From Dromaius novaehollandiae (Eukaryota; Chordata; Aves; Casuariiformes; Dromaiidae), in contig NC_088130.1 in NCBI RefSeq assembly GCF_036370855.1, positions 71,152,941 through 71,216,940 of the forward strand: a stretch of 64,000 nt of DNA. Direction: 5' to 3'. The position numbers and the translations under genes are program-made. Positions 9,650 to 24,077 of the stretch are shown here, piece after piece. The stretch's first letter is position 1, and the number at the start of each line of letters is the position of its first letter. The notes below the pieces were generated by a model, which was not told where the DNA came from, made no database searches, and was given only the letters and a program-made list of their open reading frames with translations.

Positions 9650-12600
9650 ATGTGTTTATAGATCTTTAAATATAGGCCAAGAAAATGTTTAAATGTAAAC
9701 TGCTCTCTCTACAATTCCAACATTCTTCTCTTTTAAAGTTCTGATTAACTTCCATGACTTATGATGGCATAAACAGAAATTAAAAGCTCCCTCTTGAGGT
9801 TTTTTTTTTTTCTGGTGATGCATTGGAAACTGTCAAAAAGGAGCTCATGTTTATGTGGCCTGAGAAACAGCTGAATAAGCCTTGTGATAAATAGTTCAGG
9901 ATATAGTCACTGCTGCTTCATCTCTTTTTTTTTCATCTTACTTCTTGTGCACTGTACTGAGCAAATAATTGTGTGTGTGAGAGAGAAATCCTGAAGGATT
10001 TCAAGACCTCAGGAGCCTCTGAGGTACTCTGTTTTTTATTAAGACATGATTTTAGCACGTGCAAGTAAAAAACAGTTTTCAGATATGATGGAAATATTGC
10101 CTGCATATGGGACGAGTATCTTTAAAGTACAGGCAGACTAATATCAGGGAAGAGAATACAAATAAAACTTGCCAAAATGAAGTGATGATGGAGGACAGTT
10201 AGGCCGTGAGGTAAGCAATGAATATGGCTGCGATACAAGGGAAACTCTTGTGTAAACTATTTCAGAATGAGGCATATGGGAAGCTGGCTTTTGTGTCTTA
10301 TGTTTACATGTTCTTGATGGTTTTGTTACTCTGGAATGATCTCTTGAGGGTATCTCTTCCCATGCTTCGAATGTCGCGTTAATGAAATTCATCTGTGTGT
10401 GTTTCAATACTATCCATGAGACAGGGCTTAGAAGGCTTCGAAAGGAATATGTTATCACACTGGTTACCAGTGAACTTTAGTTATTACTGAGGAAAGAGCT
10501 GCAAATCTCTTCCCCACTTGACTCAGTGACAAAGTGGTGACGCAGTGGATTTAAGTGTTGGATTTCTCTACTTTGCGTTTTAAGCAAGCCATAAATTTGT
10601 GAAATAAACATGGTGAATAGTGTGTGTGTGGAAAATGCCTATGTTCTCGATGGTTGTAATGAGATTTAAGATAACATTTCCTGATAGATTGCCTTTGATG
10701 CTAAAACTGTCTGAAGACCCTTTTGCTGCTCATCCAGCCTGTACACTGCAGCTGCATTGCTCCAGCTGTCTCTGGGGCCAGGCTGTGCTTGCTGGGCCCC
10801 TGAAATGCCTGCAGCCTTAGACATTAATTTTCAGCTGTATCCCTTGTTTGACCTGCCCCCCCGCTCAGCTCCTTAAACAACTGTGGAGTGCTGGAAGGGC
10901 AGCCGGGGAGGGGAGGAAGAGGGCTGGGCGCTCTGGCACGGAGGAGCACTGCCTGAATGACCGTGTTTGAAAATGGCACCAAGACATCGCTGCAGCTGAA
11001 GCGCGAGAGAAGCAGCTTCCGCATTGTAGCGGCTCGCTGTTGAGTGCTGCTGGATCTGAACTGTGCTATGGAAAATAGTGCCCAGCGTTCGGCCTTCCCC
11101 CAGCACCTCTTCCAGCTCCCACAGCTCAGGCTTAAAGCATCCTTTACAGGAGGCAGAAGGCTTTCATGTAGAGATCAGTGGGATGAAAGCTTGAGGTCCT
11201 GAAAGACACCTTTAGTTAACCACACTGTGAGCACAGGTTCTTTAAAAATAGCGGGCTTTTGTTTCTCCTCTGAATAGTCTGGTTCTATAAAAGGGTAGTT
11301 TTTCATCGGAGCATGTGGGGGACCTCTTTTGGTCACAGCAGTGACAGTGTCCTAGTAGTAAACGGTTAAGACTACTAACAATTTTTATTGACTTTTTAAA
11401 TGGGGAAAAAAGTCTGAATTGGTTTTATAGTTTCTAAATGCATTGGCTTCCCAGAGATAGCACATAAAATTTTAAATGATGGTTAAAAAGTTCAGATAAG
11501 GAAGCATTTCATAAATATAAGGGCTTTCATATGCACTTGTTGTGGCATGGTAACAAAATTAATAGGTTGTGTTTGATGCAGTCAGTGGATTTTAGATTGT
11601 TACAAAAGTCAGTGGATTTTAAACACTTTATTTATTAGCATATGCTTACTATTGTTACTGATACTAAGTAAGTTCTAGCTTTAATGTAAAATTAATGTAA
11701 ATATGTTTAAGGTAGTTTGCATTAAGATATGGGTCTTAGGCACTGGAATAATTTTATTCTTATATATATGTGTGTGTTTATATTCAAAGGTAGCTACATC
11801 TCTCCTCTTCCCCTGCCCCCTTGTAAATGGAGTAGATGGTCTCAGGAGTGCAGGTGAGGGACTGTGCTGTACATAGTTTGGTCTTTGGATTCATTGTCAC
11901 CTAAATGCTGTTTTGGGGGAAAGGGTGATAAGCACCTCTTTTGGTTCAGTGTTTTCCAGATTCATGTTATGGGCTGGCCGTTGGAGGGCACTGTGTAATG
12001 GTGAAAGCAAGCTCAACGTTTTCATCAGTTTCAGCACAGATGCCTTTACCTGGGAAGTGAATGCAGACTGGGAGCCCCAAATCTGTTGAGGCTCTTGCTG
12101 TACAACTGAAAACTTTTCCTCTGGGAGAGCAGTCGTCTTGATCTCATGGGCACAGCTTTTGGGGAGTTGCATGTTTCATGAATTTCTAATAGGAATTTTC
12201 TTTCTTTTCTTTCTTTCCAGGATGAGAGTGCCAAATGAGCTTAGCTTTCGGAAGGGAAGAAAATTATTATCTTAGGATGTTAAGGAAGGAAGGAGTGCAG
12301 AAGGGCAGCTCGAGGGCTGGAACTGCATCTCCAGATAATGGTGGTTCAACAGGGTATAATATTTATCCTTTCTAAACCAAACACAGGCCACCATGCAGCA
12401 CAGGCTGTCCCCACACATGGGCTATGATCCAAGTGTCCATGGCAGAACTGGTGGGACTGGGTGCTCATGCCATGCTCGTGGGGAATGCAGCACAAAGCTG
12501 AAACACGGCAGCTGCTGTGGCAGCTACGTAACTAGTATCACAGGATCTGACGTGGATGCGGCCTGTTTGGCAGTTAACTCGTAAGGTTAAAGCTGATTTC

Positions 12601-15600
12601 AACGGAGCTGGGCTAAATTAACAATCCCTTTTAGTCCCGCAGGATTATATAGGGCTAACACCTCTTGCTTAATTAAAATGTGTGGCATATAAACTGGGGC
12701 TTTTCTGAGAGAGATGGAAATCTCCAGCACTTAATAGCAGTGAGGGTTGGATTACTGTAACAGCCTAGGTCAATAAAAAGTCATAGATGTAACATCAGTG
12801 TGCAGCAGTAGCTTGATTTATTCATAGCACTGTAAATTTCAGTGTCAGTGAACAGAGAAAATCTCACTAATTTTCAAACGTTTCTTTTGCTTTCAGTACT
12901 ACTTCCCCTTAAATGTTTGCCTTAATTATATTGAATAAGAGGGTTTTGCTATAGCAATGAAAGAAATGCTGCTAGGCAGCTCTGTCCATTTTTTAAAGAA
13001 ATGAAGTGTAATTTTGTAAACACTTGGTTGTTTACCATTAAGCTCGGTAAGAATGTGAATGGCAAGCTGAGTGACTTCTCCGACTCGCGCACCAGGAGAA
13101 AGGAATGTGGTTTTACTGCTGGTGTGCTCAACTCAACTTGGCATGTGAGCCATTTCATTATTGGAGTCTGCAAGGGGTTTTACCTTCAGCTGGGATTAGA
13201 AATACAGCTTTCAAAAGTACTTAGCCCACTGTCATGCCAACTTTTCCCATAACTGCTGAGTTCTAATGTCGAAGCACTTGAACTCTCTCTTGGCCCTCTC
13301 TCTCTGTCTTTTCTTTTCCCCTTGCAAAAGGAAGGCAGAAAAAAAAACTCATGAAAGAGATTTTGTGCAAAAAAGCAGCAATTTACTAGTAACTTATTTT
13401 AAGAAAAAGATATAGTTAAATTAGGCAGGCCCAGAATCTACCTGTTTTTAAACAACTCACAAAACTTGATTCTTCTTGAAATCTATTATAAAAATCTCTC
13501 CATGTCTTCTGGGGAATGTCTTGACTGAGCAACAAACTCGGTGTGTATAATTGTAAATGTGCATTTTTTCCTTCCTCCATTCTTTTAACCTTATATACAT
13601 CCTGCCAGTGCACAGGAGGTATTTATGAGAAGCCTGATTTTTAGGAATTAGGATCTCTGCATAGTCAAAAGAAGTCTCTGCATTCTGAGAACACTAGCAG
13701 GATACGTGGAAGATCTCCATTAAGTGTTGTGCTTTGCAGTTAAGTTACGGTATCTCATTTTTTTGCTTAACTGCATGGACTAGTGGTGTTTTATTGGTGT
13801 CCTGTCAACTCAAGATAGGTTTTCTTCTTTTTATTTGCTTTTTATCTGCTACAGAATAACAGAATTGTGCAGGATCATGCTGCCATTTTTTTTCTTTGGC
13901 AGTTTCCAATTTGCATAATCCTCTCTTGAGGCTGGAAGTATGTTAATATAATCTGTGCTTTTATGTGTTTGTTTTAAATTGAAAACAGTTCAAACTTACT
14001 CTTTTAAAATGCCTTTATGTAGATTATTTATACTGCATTACATGACAGGATTTTGGAAGGGCGTAACGAATAGAAATAAGGTTCAGTAGAAGGAAGCCTT
14101 GCATGACCTCCTCATCAGCTGTCTATCTGGTGACTGGTGTAGCTGAGGAAGAACTCAGCTTCTTGCCTCTTTCCAGGGAGGCTGGACATGAGATCATGAG
14201 AACACAACTTGGTGTCTTATGTGCATATAAGATAATCATCACAATTCAAGTTACGCTTTTCTCTTCTGTTCCCCTGCTCCCATGGGGGGAGGACTGTGGT
14301 TGTGTTTAAGGTTTTTGGAGGATGAAAAAGTGTTTTTTAATCTATCTTTCAGGAGTGAAATGGTTTGGAAGATAAACTAACAGTAAGGAAGACATTTTTT
14401 GGGATACCTTGAGATGAGGAGAGCCAAAGGATTTTTGTTGTGGTTCTTTGTGCTCTGCTTGCAGTTCTCTTCCTCACGCTATTTATCCAGTTTCTCTGAT
14501 AAGAAATAGAATTTCAGCTCTTGTTAACACCATGGAGGGAAGCAACTTATTTAATTTTTCATCAACTTTTGAAATAAAATCAATAAAAATATTAACTTTT
14601 AATCATTGAGAAGTTACAGTAGAGACATTGCTGAGCTTCACCAGAAAAGATAATAAAATAGTGAGAATGTGAACTTTTCCTTCCTTCCTTTTAGTATGTC
14701 TGTGTGAAATTTTGCTTCATTTCTTCTGCTAAATGAAAGTAGAGAAATATCACTCACTCTTTTGTTTATTTGAACAAACTTTAGCAATGACCATTTACTT
14801 TTTCCCCCAAAAAATTCTTGGCAGATTTTGTTTTCCCCATGGCCAGCTAGTGATAACTAAGGTATTCTAGCCAGCATATCATGAAGACCAAAGTTTTGCA
14901 GTCGTCAGATCCTGATTCTGTTGTGTTGAAAAAGATCTGAAAGAACATGAATAAGATTGACTTTTCATTATAAAATGGAAACCAGGCCCCTGCAGTGCCT
15001 GGAAGCTAGGAGGCAATACAATTGTAACGTTACCAGATGTCTGCCTGTATCTTATTCTCCTCAGAGTTTGCTTTTAGTCAGTGTAGGAAGCTGTTTTCTG
15101 GCCCAGATGTGCATTTGGTTAGTGTATCTCCCCTTGTGAATTAAGAAGTATCTCTTTTGCCCTTCCATGTTTTCATGTTTACACGCATGCTTCCTTGTGT
15201 AATACAGATTTGTAGAGTTCACAACAGAACAGGCCAGCAGATCTTCTAGTTCTGTAATAGCCAACATCTGGCTCAAAAGCCGCAAGAGTTACCAGCTGTT
15301 CAGGATCAGCTCCCAGACTTGGGCCGCATTGCTGCGGGCCGTGTGGCGTGGAGGAAGTCTGCTGTCTGGAACAAGGTAAGCTGACAAGTTCCCGAAGTGC
15401 TGTCACTCAGTCATCCGTGCGGCAGAGCTGGACTCACTTGGCAGTTGAATGTGGGGATCGCTGGAAATCTGCTGTGAAATTGCTGGAGGAAGACAGTCTC
15501 CACATGCCTCCGTGTGGAAGGGAAGCGCCGGGTTTTGTAATGGGAAGGAAGAGGTCAGACTGAGGCCATCAGTGATGGAGACAATGCAGGTGTCTGAAAA

Positions 15601-18600
15601 TGAAGCTGGCTTGAGTCATTATGATAGCTGGCTGCTCCTTTTAAGGGAGAGGTTCTGCAAACTCTCCTGGGGAAAAAGGAGGGTGCACTCAGCTGCTGTC
15701 CTGCACGAGAGCAGGGCCTCTGACCAGGAGGAGAAGAGGAAGTGGCATCGTTCGGTCGTGGAGTTGTCTGCTGAGCTGAGCCCTGCAGTGCGAGAGCCGC
15801 TGTGCTCCTTGGAGCACAGTTGGAGCTTTCCCATGTCCAGGATGTAGCTGCTCTGGGGAAGGCAACTCACCTCTTCCCAAAAAATCTGTATTACCTTTTG
15901 GGGCTTTGAATTTTACACAGCAGCAGATTAAAATCAGACATTTAAATTGTTTGCTGCCTTTTACATCAGGGATAGTTGACTAGCTCCCAAATGGATGGAG
16001 GTTTTTAGCCCAGTTTATTAAAATAAGCTGAAATTTGGACTTATTGGTCCGGCTGTACACTGTGGAGCTCCCTCCTGAGCAGTGCAGGGGGGTCAGGTGC
16101 TGCTGTGGGTGGTGCAGGCTTCACTTCAGCCATTCGATTTTAATTTTGCTTCACATGTGAGCTGCGTGGTGAATGTGACAGTTAGCTAAGGGTTTAGTGC
16201 AGTGCATTTGCACTGCTTGTGTTTAGCAGGTGGAGTCAATGCTGTTAGTGTTAGGCTATGGCTTCTGGAGCAGCTGGTGTGAATGCCATGGCTTTCTGGG
16301 ACTGAGAGGGAGGTCTTGCTCCCTCCTGTGTGTCTTGGGCCCTTCCTGAACCAGCGTTACTGAACTAACTTCTGTGGTTTTGTGTGTATGTGCTTTTTTC
16401 TGCTTTTTTGGTTTTTTTTATGATTGTGCTTTTTGGTTTGAGGTGGTGGTTTTTTTTAAATGTAGCCTTAGTGCTAAGGCTGTCACACAAGTAGATCAGT
16501 AGATGGGTGCTTGAGGAAGTCATAAACTTCTGTGCATCTGGGTATGAAAGCTGATTTAGGAGAATAGGGAGTGGCAAATTGAGAAGCTTAGCACCTGAAA
16601 AGCTATGCCCTGTAGTGAGGGAGCAACTTAAGTAGTTAAGTTATGCCTGAGGATCTCTGAGTGTATTACTGGTGTTTGAAAAGTGAAGACAGCTTCAAAT
16701 CCATAGGACAGTGATGCTTCTCCCTTTCCCAAGGCTGCTGGAGCCATGCATAGTAGTGGTTGGTGGATTTCAAAATGCTCAAAGTGCTAAGTATCCAGGG
16801 CTCTTTTTTTAATTGCTTTTCATTTTTTCATACTGGAACACCAGAAATTAAAATGTAAAAAAGACATACTTAAGATGTACATCACTATAATCCATTTTAG
16901 TGGTACTCTGTAGGAAGCTTTATTGTTTAACAGTCCAAAATACATTTGAACAGGCATAGCCAGTCTAGGCACTGTGGAGGAACAGTTACCTGTATAAACC
17001 TGTGGAAGCCTCTTCCTGAAACTCATCAAGTTACTGCATGAATAGCATGTCTTTCCCTATAGTTAGGAGAGGTTTCACGAACTATGACAAAAGTGATAGC
17101 TCTTAAGATGTGATTTTTCTGATACAAAGGAGCTGAATTAACATTTCATTACTGCCTAAGTGGGGAGGATGAATGGTTCTGCTCCCTCTACCCTACCTTG
17201 TCTCCACCTGTGTGATCCCTCCCTACTGTTTGAGCTCGTCCTCTTCTGAGATCCAGGTTAATGGATACAGTTTAGCCAAAAACGATTAAAAAGAATTCAC
17301 AATTTGGGACTGGTTAGCTTTCTGTTGTTCTAGTTAGGGTTGAATTTGCTTACTAACTTGTGACTTGTGCAGTCACAAGTCCTACAGTTGCCTCACATAA
17401 GCTGTGGAGGCATGTGGTGGGATGGGAGGGAGGAACGCCTTCTTTTTGGTAGTAGCTAGCTATCTGTTAGCTTCGGTTCCGTCTCATCAAGACTTGTCAC
17501 TTAGTGTTTTATTCCTCATTTCTGATGTCCTTAGAAAAAAGTTAGTCTTGGTCAGGTAAGAAATAAGAAAAATAATGCAGAAAATTCCTATGAAAATTCT
17601 GGTAGAATTTTGGGTGAATTGTGTCTAATCCTGCAGCTTTGGCCTTTGGAGGCACTTTTCATTTTCTTTCCTTGTGAGTAAATAAAACTTTGCATTTTTA
17701 TTTTCCATTGTGTGATAGCCTAGTCTCAGCAAATATCTTGACACACCTGTGTCTTGGCAGTGTTCTTAATGGTGATTCACCAGAACTTGCGTTTTGAGCA
17801 AGGATTTATTAGATAAATGCATTAAATAGAATGGGTCCTGCCTGCTGGGCTCTCCCTTAGTAATGCCCTACCTCTACACCTTATAGTTGTATTGGGCAGG
17901 TGGACTTCTAATGTATTGTCGCCTCCTCTTTGGCTGGGCCTTGTATTAGTTTTTGGCTGCAATTCTGGTAGTAATCCTCTTCTAATGGTAGTGGGTGGTA
18001 AGAGACTTGGTATGAAACATAACCTATTGGAAAAAGTTCTCATTAGACACTGGTGAGCGTATCAGCAGGGGGAGAATCCCACAGGTGGTTCTCTTCCCTG
18101 ACAAGCTTCCCCTGGCTGTGATTATAACCTGCTGCTCATCTGAGAGTAGTCTTCTCTGTGCTGTGTCGTAGCTTTATTGAAGTCTTGATGAATGAGAGTT
18201 ACTGCCTATACTTTGTGCGGCAACTTTTTTTTCCCCAACCTGTGAAAGAAATATGCTCAAACATCATGCCGCACTACCTTTAGTAAGCTCAGGGGATTTG
18301 AACTGCCACTTACCTTTTTGTGCATGTATTCTTCAGGATTTGTAGTATGGATAAGAATTTGTGTTGGAATTGTTGCAAATTTTAAGAAAGATTTCAGTTG
18401 TGACTTCAGTAAGTGTTTCAACTGATTTACTGTTGTTGTTTGAATTGGTTTAGCAAGAATTTGTTCTCTTGTCTTGCTAGCACTATAAAAGTTTACCTTT
18501 AATCTATTGTGTTATTGTGTAGTCTAAGTCTGGTCAGTTCAGTCTTGAATTGCTTGTAACTGCACTCCTTTTGCTTTATTTCATGCTACTGAGAAATTAT

Positions 18601-21600
18601 TGAAGACCTAGTTCAGTGTACTTAACCAATGAACACTTTCTCCACCTCGCTGTTAGCAGTTAGCTGACTCGAGCACAAAAGCATGTGCTGCTTGCTCTCG
18701 CTTTTCCAGGCCCTGCAAATGAAGATCTCTTGTTTCAGATTCTTGCAACTTGTATAAGAAACAAAGCCATTCACTCATTTAGTAAACTTAATATGGTAGA
18801 AGAACGTGAATGTGAATGTTGAAATCATTTCTCCCCTTTCTCCTCAGTAGTCTGTCACTGGTAATGGACATCATTAAACATTGTGATCGTATTTTTAGTA
18901 TCTTAGGATATATATATTTCAAGCACCAAAATTGAAGCATTTGGAGCCATGACATTAGGGTTCTCAAACTAGTGTAACTCTATAAGCTAGAATACATGTG
19001 CGAATAGTGTTTGATAGCACAAGAGCATATTACAAAAGCACTGTATGTCATTGTTCGCCTTTCTGTGGAAGCCTGCACTTTAGCACTTGCTGGTTTTGGT
19101 GTGTTCAGCTCTCAGTATCCTGATATTTATCAAAGGGTTGGGATGTTACTGAATTTAGAGTGTGACTTCCACAGCAGCTTAAACTGGTTGGCATCAGGCT
19201 TGTTCTTTGCCTGTCTGTTCCAGCCATGCGCTCCTGCCCAGGTGTTGTATTGGTGGTTATCTGACCGGCGGTAAGTCAGATCAGGGGATCAGACTAGCTG
19301 AAAATGAGTCCTAGTGTTGTGTGCTTTTTTTCTTTAAGATGCTTTCTGCTGATTAAATTCCCCAGGTTTGTTGAGGAATCGGATGAGAACTGGGACTGCC
19401 ACAAGGACATGTGGGCCTAGGTTTGGGAAGGAGGGACTGCAGCCCTGACTTCTGCCTTGTTTTATACCTTCTTGAACTGCTTTTATTGTAAGGATGGCTT
19501 TGAGTCTTTAGTTTTTTTAAAACTTGTTTTGATAGCCTTACATTGCTGGGAAGGATGGAAGAACTGTGTGATTTACTGAATTAGGTAGGAATTTTAGGCC
19601 AGTCTCTATGTGGATTAATCAGAGTATGATCTGCCTAACCTACTTATGTTTTGCTTTTGTTTTACTTGCTTTTTTTACTAAAAATTCTGCTTGCTTTGGC
19701 ATTCATGTAAGTCATGTGTTTGCTTATCAGTGTGCTGCCTTATTTTTTCTTGACGCACTTTCAGTTTTTCTAATTGCAGGATGTCAGGATATTGTTCTTG
19801 TTTTCTGACTGCTACATGTTACATCAGACTAAAGCATTCTTCCCTTCACATTAATGAGGATTAGTTCATCATGCAGTATTCCTGATAATTCTACATAAAA
19901 AGCATTAATTTTTGTAGAAAGCTTCTGCTTCTTGCTGACAGTGTTTGGCTGAAGGGTCCTGCAGGCCTCCGTTCTTGTTCATAGACTGAGTTACTCCCAC
20001 TCCCTTTCTTGCCAAGCCCTGTGAGATACTGTGTTGAAACTGTGTTTTGAGAGTGATTTTGTAAACTTTTTTCAAGTGAAAAATGTTGGCTTTTGGAGAT
20101 GTAATTTCCCCTCTCTCAAACTCTGTTTTCTTTGGGTGTGTTGCTGTGGATTGTGTGGTGTGTGGGGCTTTTGTTTGTTTGTGTTGCCATCTCAATGAAC
20201 AGTGGGCTTGCAGCAGCAGGTAGGTGGTCATCTACTGAGCCTTGCTGATGTGTGCCAAGCAGTGTGGCTTGCAGCAAGCATCTTGCAAACACGTCATCTC
20301 ACCTCTTCTGTCAAGATTCTTAAGTGACTATAAGAAATAAAATCTGGCTCTTTGTGTTGAAGGAAGTAAAAGTTTATGTAAAGCAAGAGAACAAATGGAA
20401 TTGCATGTTTAAGACAGGTAGACTTTCTAGTTCTTAAATACTGAGTTATGAATGAAAGGCTTTGAGAATAAGCTTCTCCAGTCTGCTGTTATGGGTTGGT
20501 GCATGATGTCAGCTTAAGCTCTTGGCCTTTAGATTTTCCATGCCTGATTGCTGGTTCCAGTATGTGTCCTTTATGTTGTCTTAGAGGCAGTGGTCAGTGT
20601 GCTTTTCACAAGAGGTTTAAGTTCTGTGCTGCTCCTGGAATGGTGTATAAAAGGGGATCTTTTCTTAGATCCGTAATTCAGTTGGGACAAAGAAGGCATG
20701 CTTTCATGCCTCAGGTTCCAGCATCAGAGAGAACTTGCAGAAATCTCTGTATGTGTAAGGCACAGACATGAGCTGTCTATGTCATAATCTTGACCTCATG
20801 GAAATTGAGGCTACAAAGCCGTGGTACTGCTTCCTTAGAGATGTGCAAAATGACACAACACAAAGGTGCTGCAGAAACTTGGAGACTCACAGGTTGATGT
20901 TAATTTGTCAGTGCTTTTCACTATTTTGCTGCCTTGCATCTTTGGCAACCTACTTGTTACACTGTGACTCTTTTTTCCTGTTTCAGTCATCTTCCATCCA
21001 ATGTCAGCTACTTGTTACATAATAGGAAGGTGTATATTTACTGTCTAATACTGTTTTCTCCTAGCTTGTTCTGTCAGCTGCTTTAACTTTGGTCTGACTG
21101 TAGCAGTTTGACTAGGTATCAAGAAACTTTGGTTTTTGCTATGAAAATACCTCGAACAGAGAATGAATATCTCTGCATGATGCCTGCTTCGATGCTGTCG
21201 TGTGGTAGTCTCTCTCTCTAGGCCAGTGGTTTTCCAGCTTTCGCTGGTAGCTAAACCTCTCTTGATGAAATTGGCTATGACTTGTGCCTCGCAATCTACT
21301 TTTCCCTGCACAGGCTTGGGACTACTTTTGTTGTCTCTCAGCCTGTATTAGAAAGCATGCCCAGAGTTAGCAGGGATTAGACAGGCCTGGACTCCAGACT
21401 CCTAATTTGAATTAGGAACTATTGCTGTGGATCTGCGAGCCACCACCGGAGAATGTGTCTCTGCTGTAGCTGCAGCCTCTTCCTTCTCCTGATTCCCTGC
21501 TGCAGCACTGGATTGGGATTGTAGATTTTTAATTAAGTGAAGCTCACCTATTTACAAAATGCCTGTGTATTTTGTATTCAGCAGACTTTTAAAACCAATT

Positions 21601-23714
21601 TCTTCCTTCTTATTTCCTGTAAGAATGCATGTACTGCAGCTTTCTATCAAGAAGCAGGAATATGAAAGCATGCCAGTGTGGTATCGTGTTACACGTGATT
21701 CAGTCTGACCTGACTGCTTCCCTTCCCTTCCCTTCCATCAGAAGTAGCCATCATAAGCAACAAGCCTCGTTAGCTCAGTGGACTGAACTGACAGCAAATG
21801 AATCGCCTTTTTGTTGGGCTAGTTTTCTGCCAAATTTGCCTGCTGATCAGAATTAACTCCGGCTGTATAAGCGATAGATCAGATGGGAGGGAGGGACTGA
21901 GAATGCATAGTGGTGGTGATGGGCAGTCTTTGGTGGTAACTGTGATTAGGCTTGATCAAATATAGTATAACTTGGTCACTTGAGGTCCTCTAAGTCTGGC
22001 TTTTTTCTGTTTGGGATGTGTTAAAACTTTTGTGAATTGATATCCACATAGGTTTGACTAGGGGATCCGAAAAGCTATTCGATCTCTTCCTTGGAAAAGT
22101 ATATTGTGCTTAAGTAGTCTTCATTTGAGAGCATGCATCTTCATTAATCCCTCTATCTTCCATTAGCAAATTCATCTATGGTATTGTTTTTCGTAAATGA
22201 CCAGACAGGGTAAATACTGCATATTTTCTCATTCTGAATGTTAAAAATTGATTTGTCTTCTGCAATACGTTGCTTTCCTCATTCATTCCTGTTCAGAGAT
22301 GAATACTTTTGTCAGTCATGGCCTGCAAAATACAACTTCAACTAAAAACTTTCTTCATGACCCTGATTGTGTGTGGGGTTTCATGCAAAACCCTAGGAGT
22401 TAGACAAAATGTTCATATGTGTTCTTTAACTGAGCTTTCCTGATGATTGCTTGTGAATTGTGCAAGTTATTTATTGGAGATCTTGCATGCAGAGAGAGCA
22501 AGTTTTTAAATGAGGGCTCTGCACGCTCATTAGTGTTCCCTGCCAAACTTACTGAAGAGGAAAGAGCCCAGAGGAGTTTGTAAATAGACTTTGACTAAGT
22601 AGAGTGCTATACATGTATGTTAGACTGGTTCTCCCCTCTACATCTTCTGCTTGAACCTGTGAGAATGCCTTTCCTTTGGGAGACCACTCTTGTGTCCTAG
22701 GTGGTATTCAGCAGGAAGGTGTGGTGCTAGCTGGGTTGCACAGTAATTCCGGGAAGTGTTTTTTGTTTTTTTTCCTTTTGCACCATGCTTTCTGCTTGCC
22801 ACATAAACTTCAGTGTAGCCACCCTCCTTATTTTTGATTTGTTGATCTAACACAGTCTGTCTTTTAAGTCTTCAACAAACAGAACGGTTTATCCGGTTAA
22901 TGCACACTAGCCGCTACCTGAACATTTTTTAGGAAATTTCCAGATGATTTTCTTCAGTTCTTCGTAGAACTTGTAGAATCTTCATGGTGGCATCTCTGAA
23001 CGTATGATGGCTGCACCCCCGTACTTGCCGATGGCTTTGGTCCCAATGTAGGGCAAGGGTAGTGTGTTTTGCGGGGGCAGGGAGCGGGTGTGCGTTTCCT
23101 GGGCTTTGGGGCTCCTTTGAGCAAGTGCTGAGAACTGCTTTTAGTTAGCTTTGAACAAGCATGGAGAGGGGAGGACAGAAAATATAAGAGGGATTTCTTT
23201 TGCTCACCTGTTAGCACTGTTGGTTCCTAGCAACTTCAGCTTGTCTTTTCTTCTGCTGACCAATTTAGCGCTTTTTTTAACGAAGTGCCATAAGTTGCTT
23301 ACCAGCAGTTACATTTTTTCTGTAGCTGTTACCACATTTTACAGGCAGAGTTTTCTAAGTTTAACATACACAACTGTAATACAAAATTGTGTGTTGGCCA
23401 GATAACATTACATGATATGTTTAAGGTTATATACTGTTGTTTTGAAACTCCCAGTGTGTGCTGAAATGGTGGTTTATTAAATGAAACAATAATTCTGTAT
23501 GTAGTTGGATTTTGATATCTCTGCAGCAGTTCCTCACTGTTTTGCCCCCACCCCCTTTTCACTCTGTGTAACCACTGCAATCATCTAAAAGCAAACCAAA
23601 TACCAAAACAGAGGTGGACTTTGTGAAGATCATCTTCTTATTTCAGAAAGGGGGCATACTTCTTTTAAACTCACCGGCTATGCCTCTGTTGGTACAGCCC
23701 TGTGTACAGTTAGC
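9650..23714. other. Gene-free intron 1 DNA
   Basis: No exon, RNA gene or repeat family is recognised in this 14-kb stretch. Small hairpin-capable inverted repeats occur at 16464-16481 (AGCCTTAG arms, 2-nt spacer) and 17356-17380 (ACTTGTGAC arms, 7-nt spacer). A strong polypyrimidine acceptor-like site ends at 12220 and a donor-like AAGGTAAGC lies at 15373-15381. Neither is paired with a convincing exon. A 132-codon frame at 15449-15847 has no recognisable domain. Confidence 0.55.
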
Positions 23715-23951
23715 CACCACCGCTGCCAGAGCACACTGGCTGACTCATGTCTAGCCTATGGTTTGCTCCCCTGCAGGTCCCACTCAGCAGAGCTGCTCCC
23801 CGGTCTGTGCTGTTGCAGGGGTTTAGTCCATCCCAGGGGCAAGGACTTTGCATTTGTCTATGCTGAATTTCATGAGGTTCCTGTTGGCTTATTTCTCTGG
23901 CTTGGCTAGGTCTCTCTGAAGTGGGGCTTTCCCCTTGAGCGTATTGGCTAC

Positions 23952-23975
23952 AGCCCCAGTTTGCAAACTGGGGCT
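23952..23975. repeat. 24-bp perfect palindrome in the CR1 remnant
   Basis: The arm AGCCCCAGTTTG is followed immediately by its exact reverse complement with no spacer. It lies at the position of the CR1 RT region just upstream of the NRNLMKF-coding segment. Confidence 0.95.
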
Positions 23976-24050
23976 CCTGCAGACTAGCTCCTTCATACAG
24001 AGGGCAGCCTCCGTCCTTGTCTGCCCTGCCTTTCAATTCTGAAGAGCTTC

Positions 24051-24077
24051 CATCCATCCATCCATCCATCCATCCAT
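24051..24077. repeat. (CATC)n tetranucleotide microsatellite
   Basis: About 6.5 CATC units (GATG on the minus strand) sit exactly where the CR1 endonuclease reading frame encodes a Met-Asp-Gly segment. They appear to have expanded from ATGGATGG in the element. Confidence 0.93.

Noticed and set aside
12195..12590. Strong polypyrimidine acceptor (TTTCTTTCCAG, ending 12220) and GTAAGG donor near 12582
   Set aside because: The intervening sequence has no open frame compatible with exon 1 phase and does not resemble NEDD4L. Probably a pseudo-exon.
15200..15850. Frames around a donor-like AAGGTAAGC at 15373-15381 and a 132-codon frame at 15449-15847
   Set aside because: No domain or family recognised and no acceptor of quality. 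Length is within chance expectation for moderately GC-rich intron.
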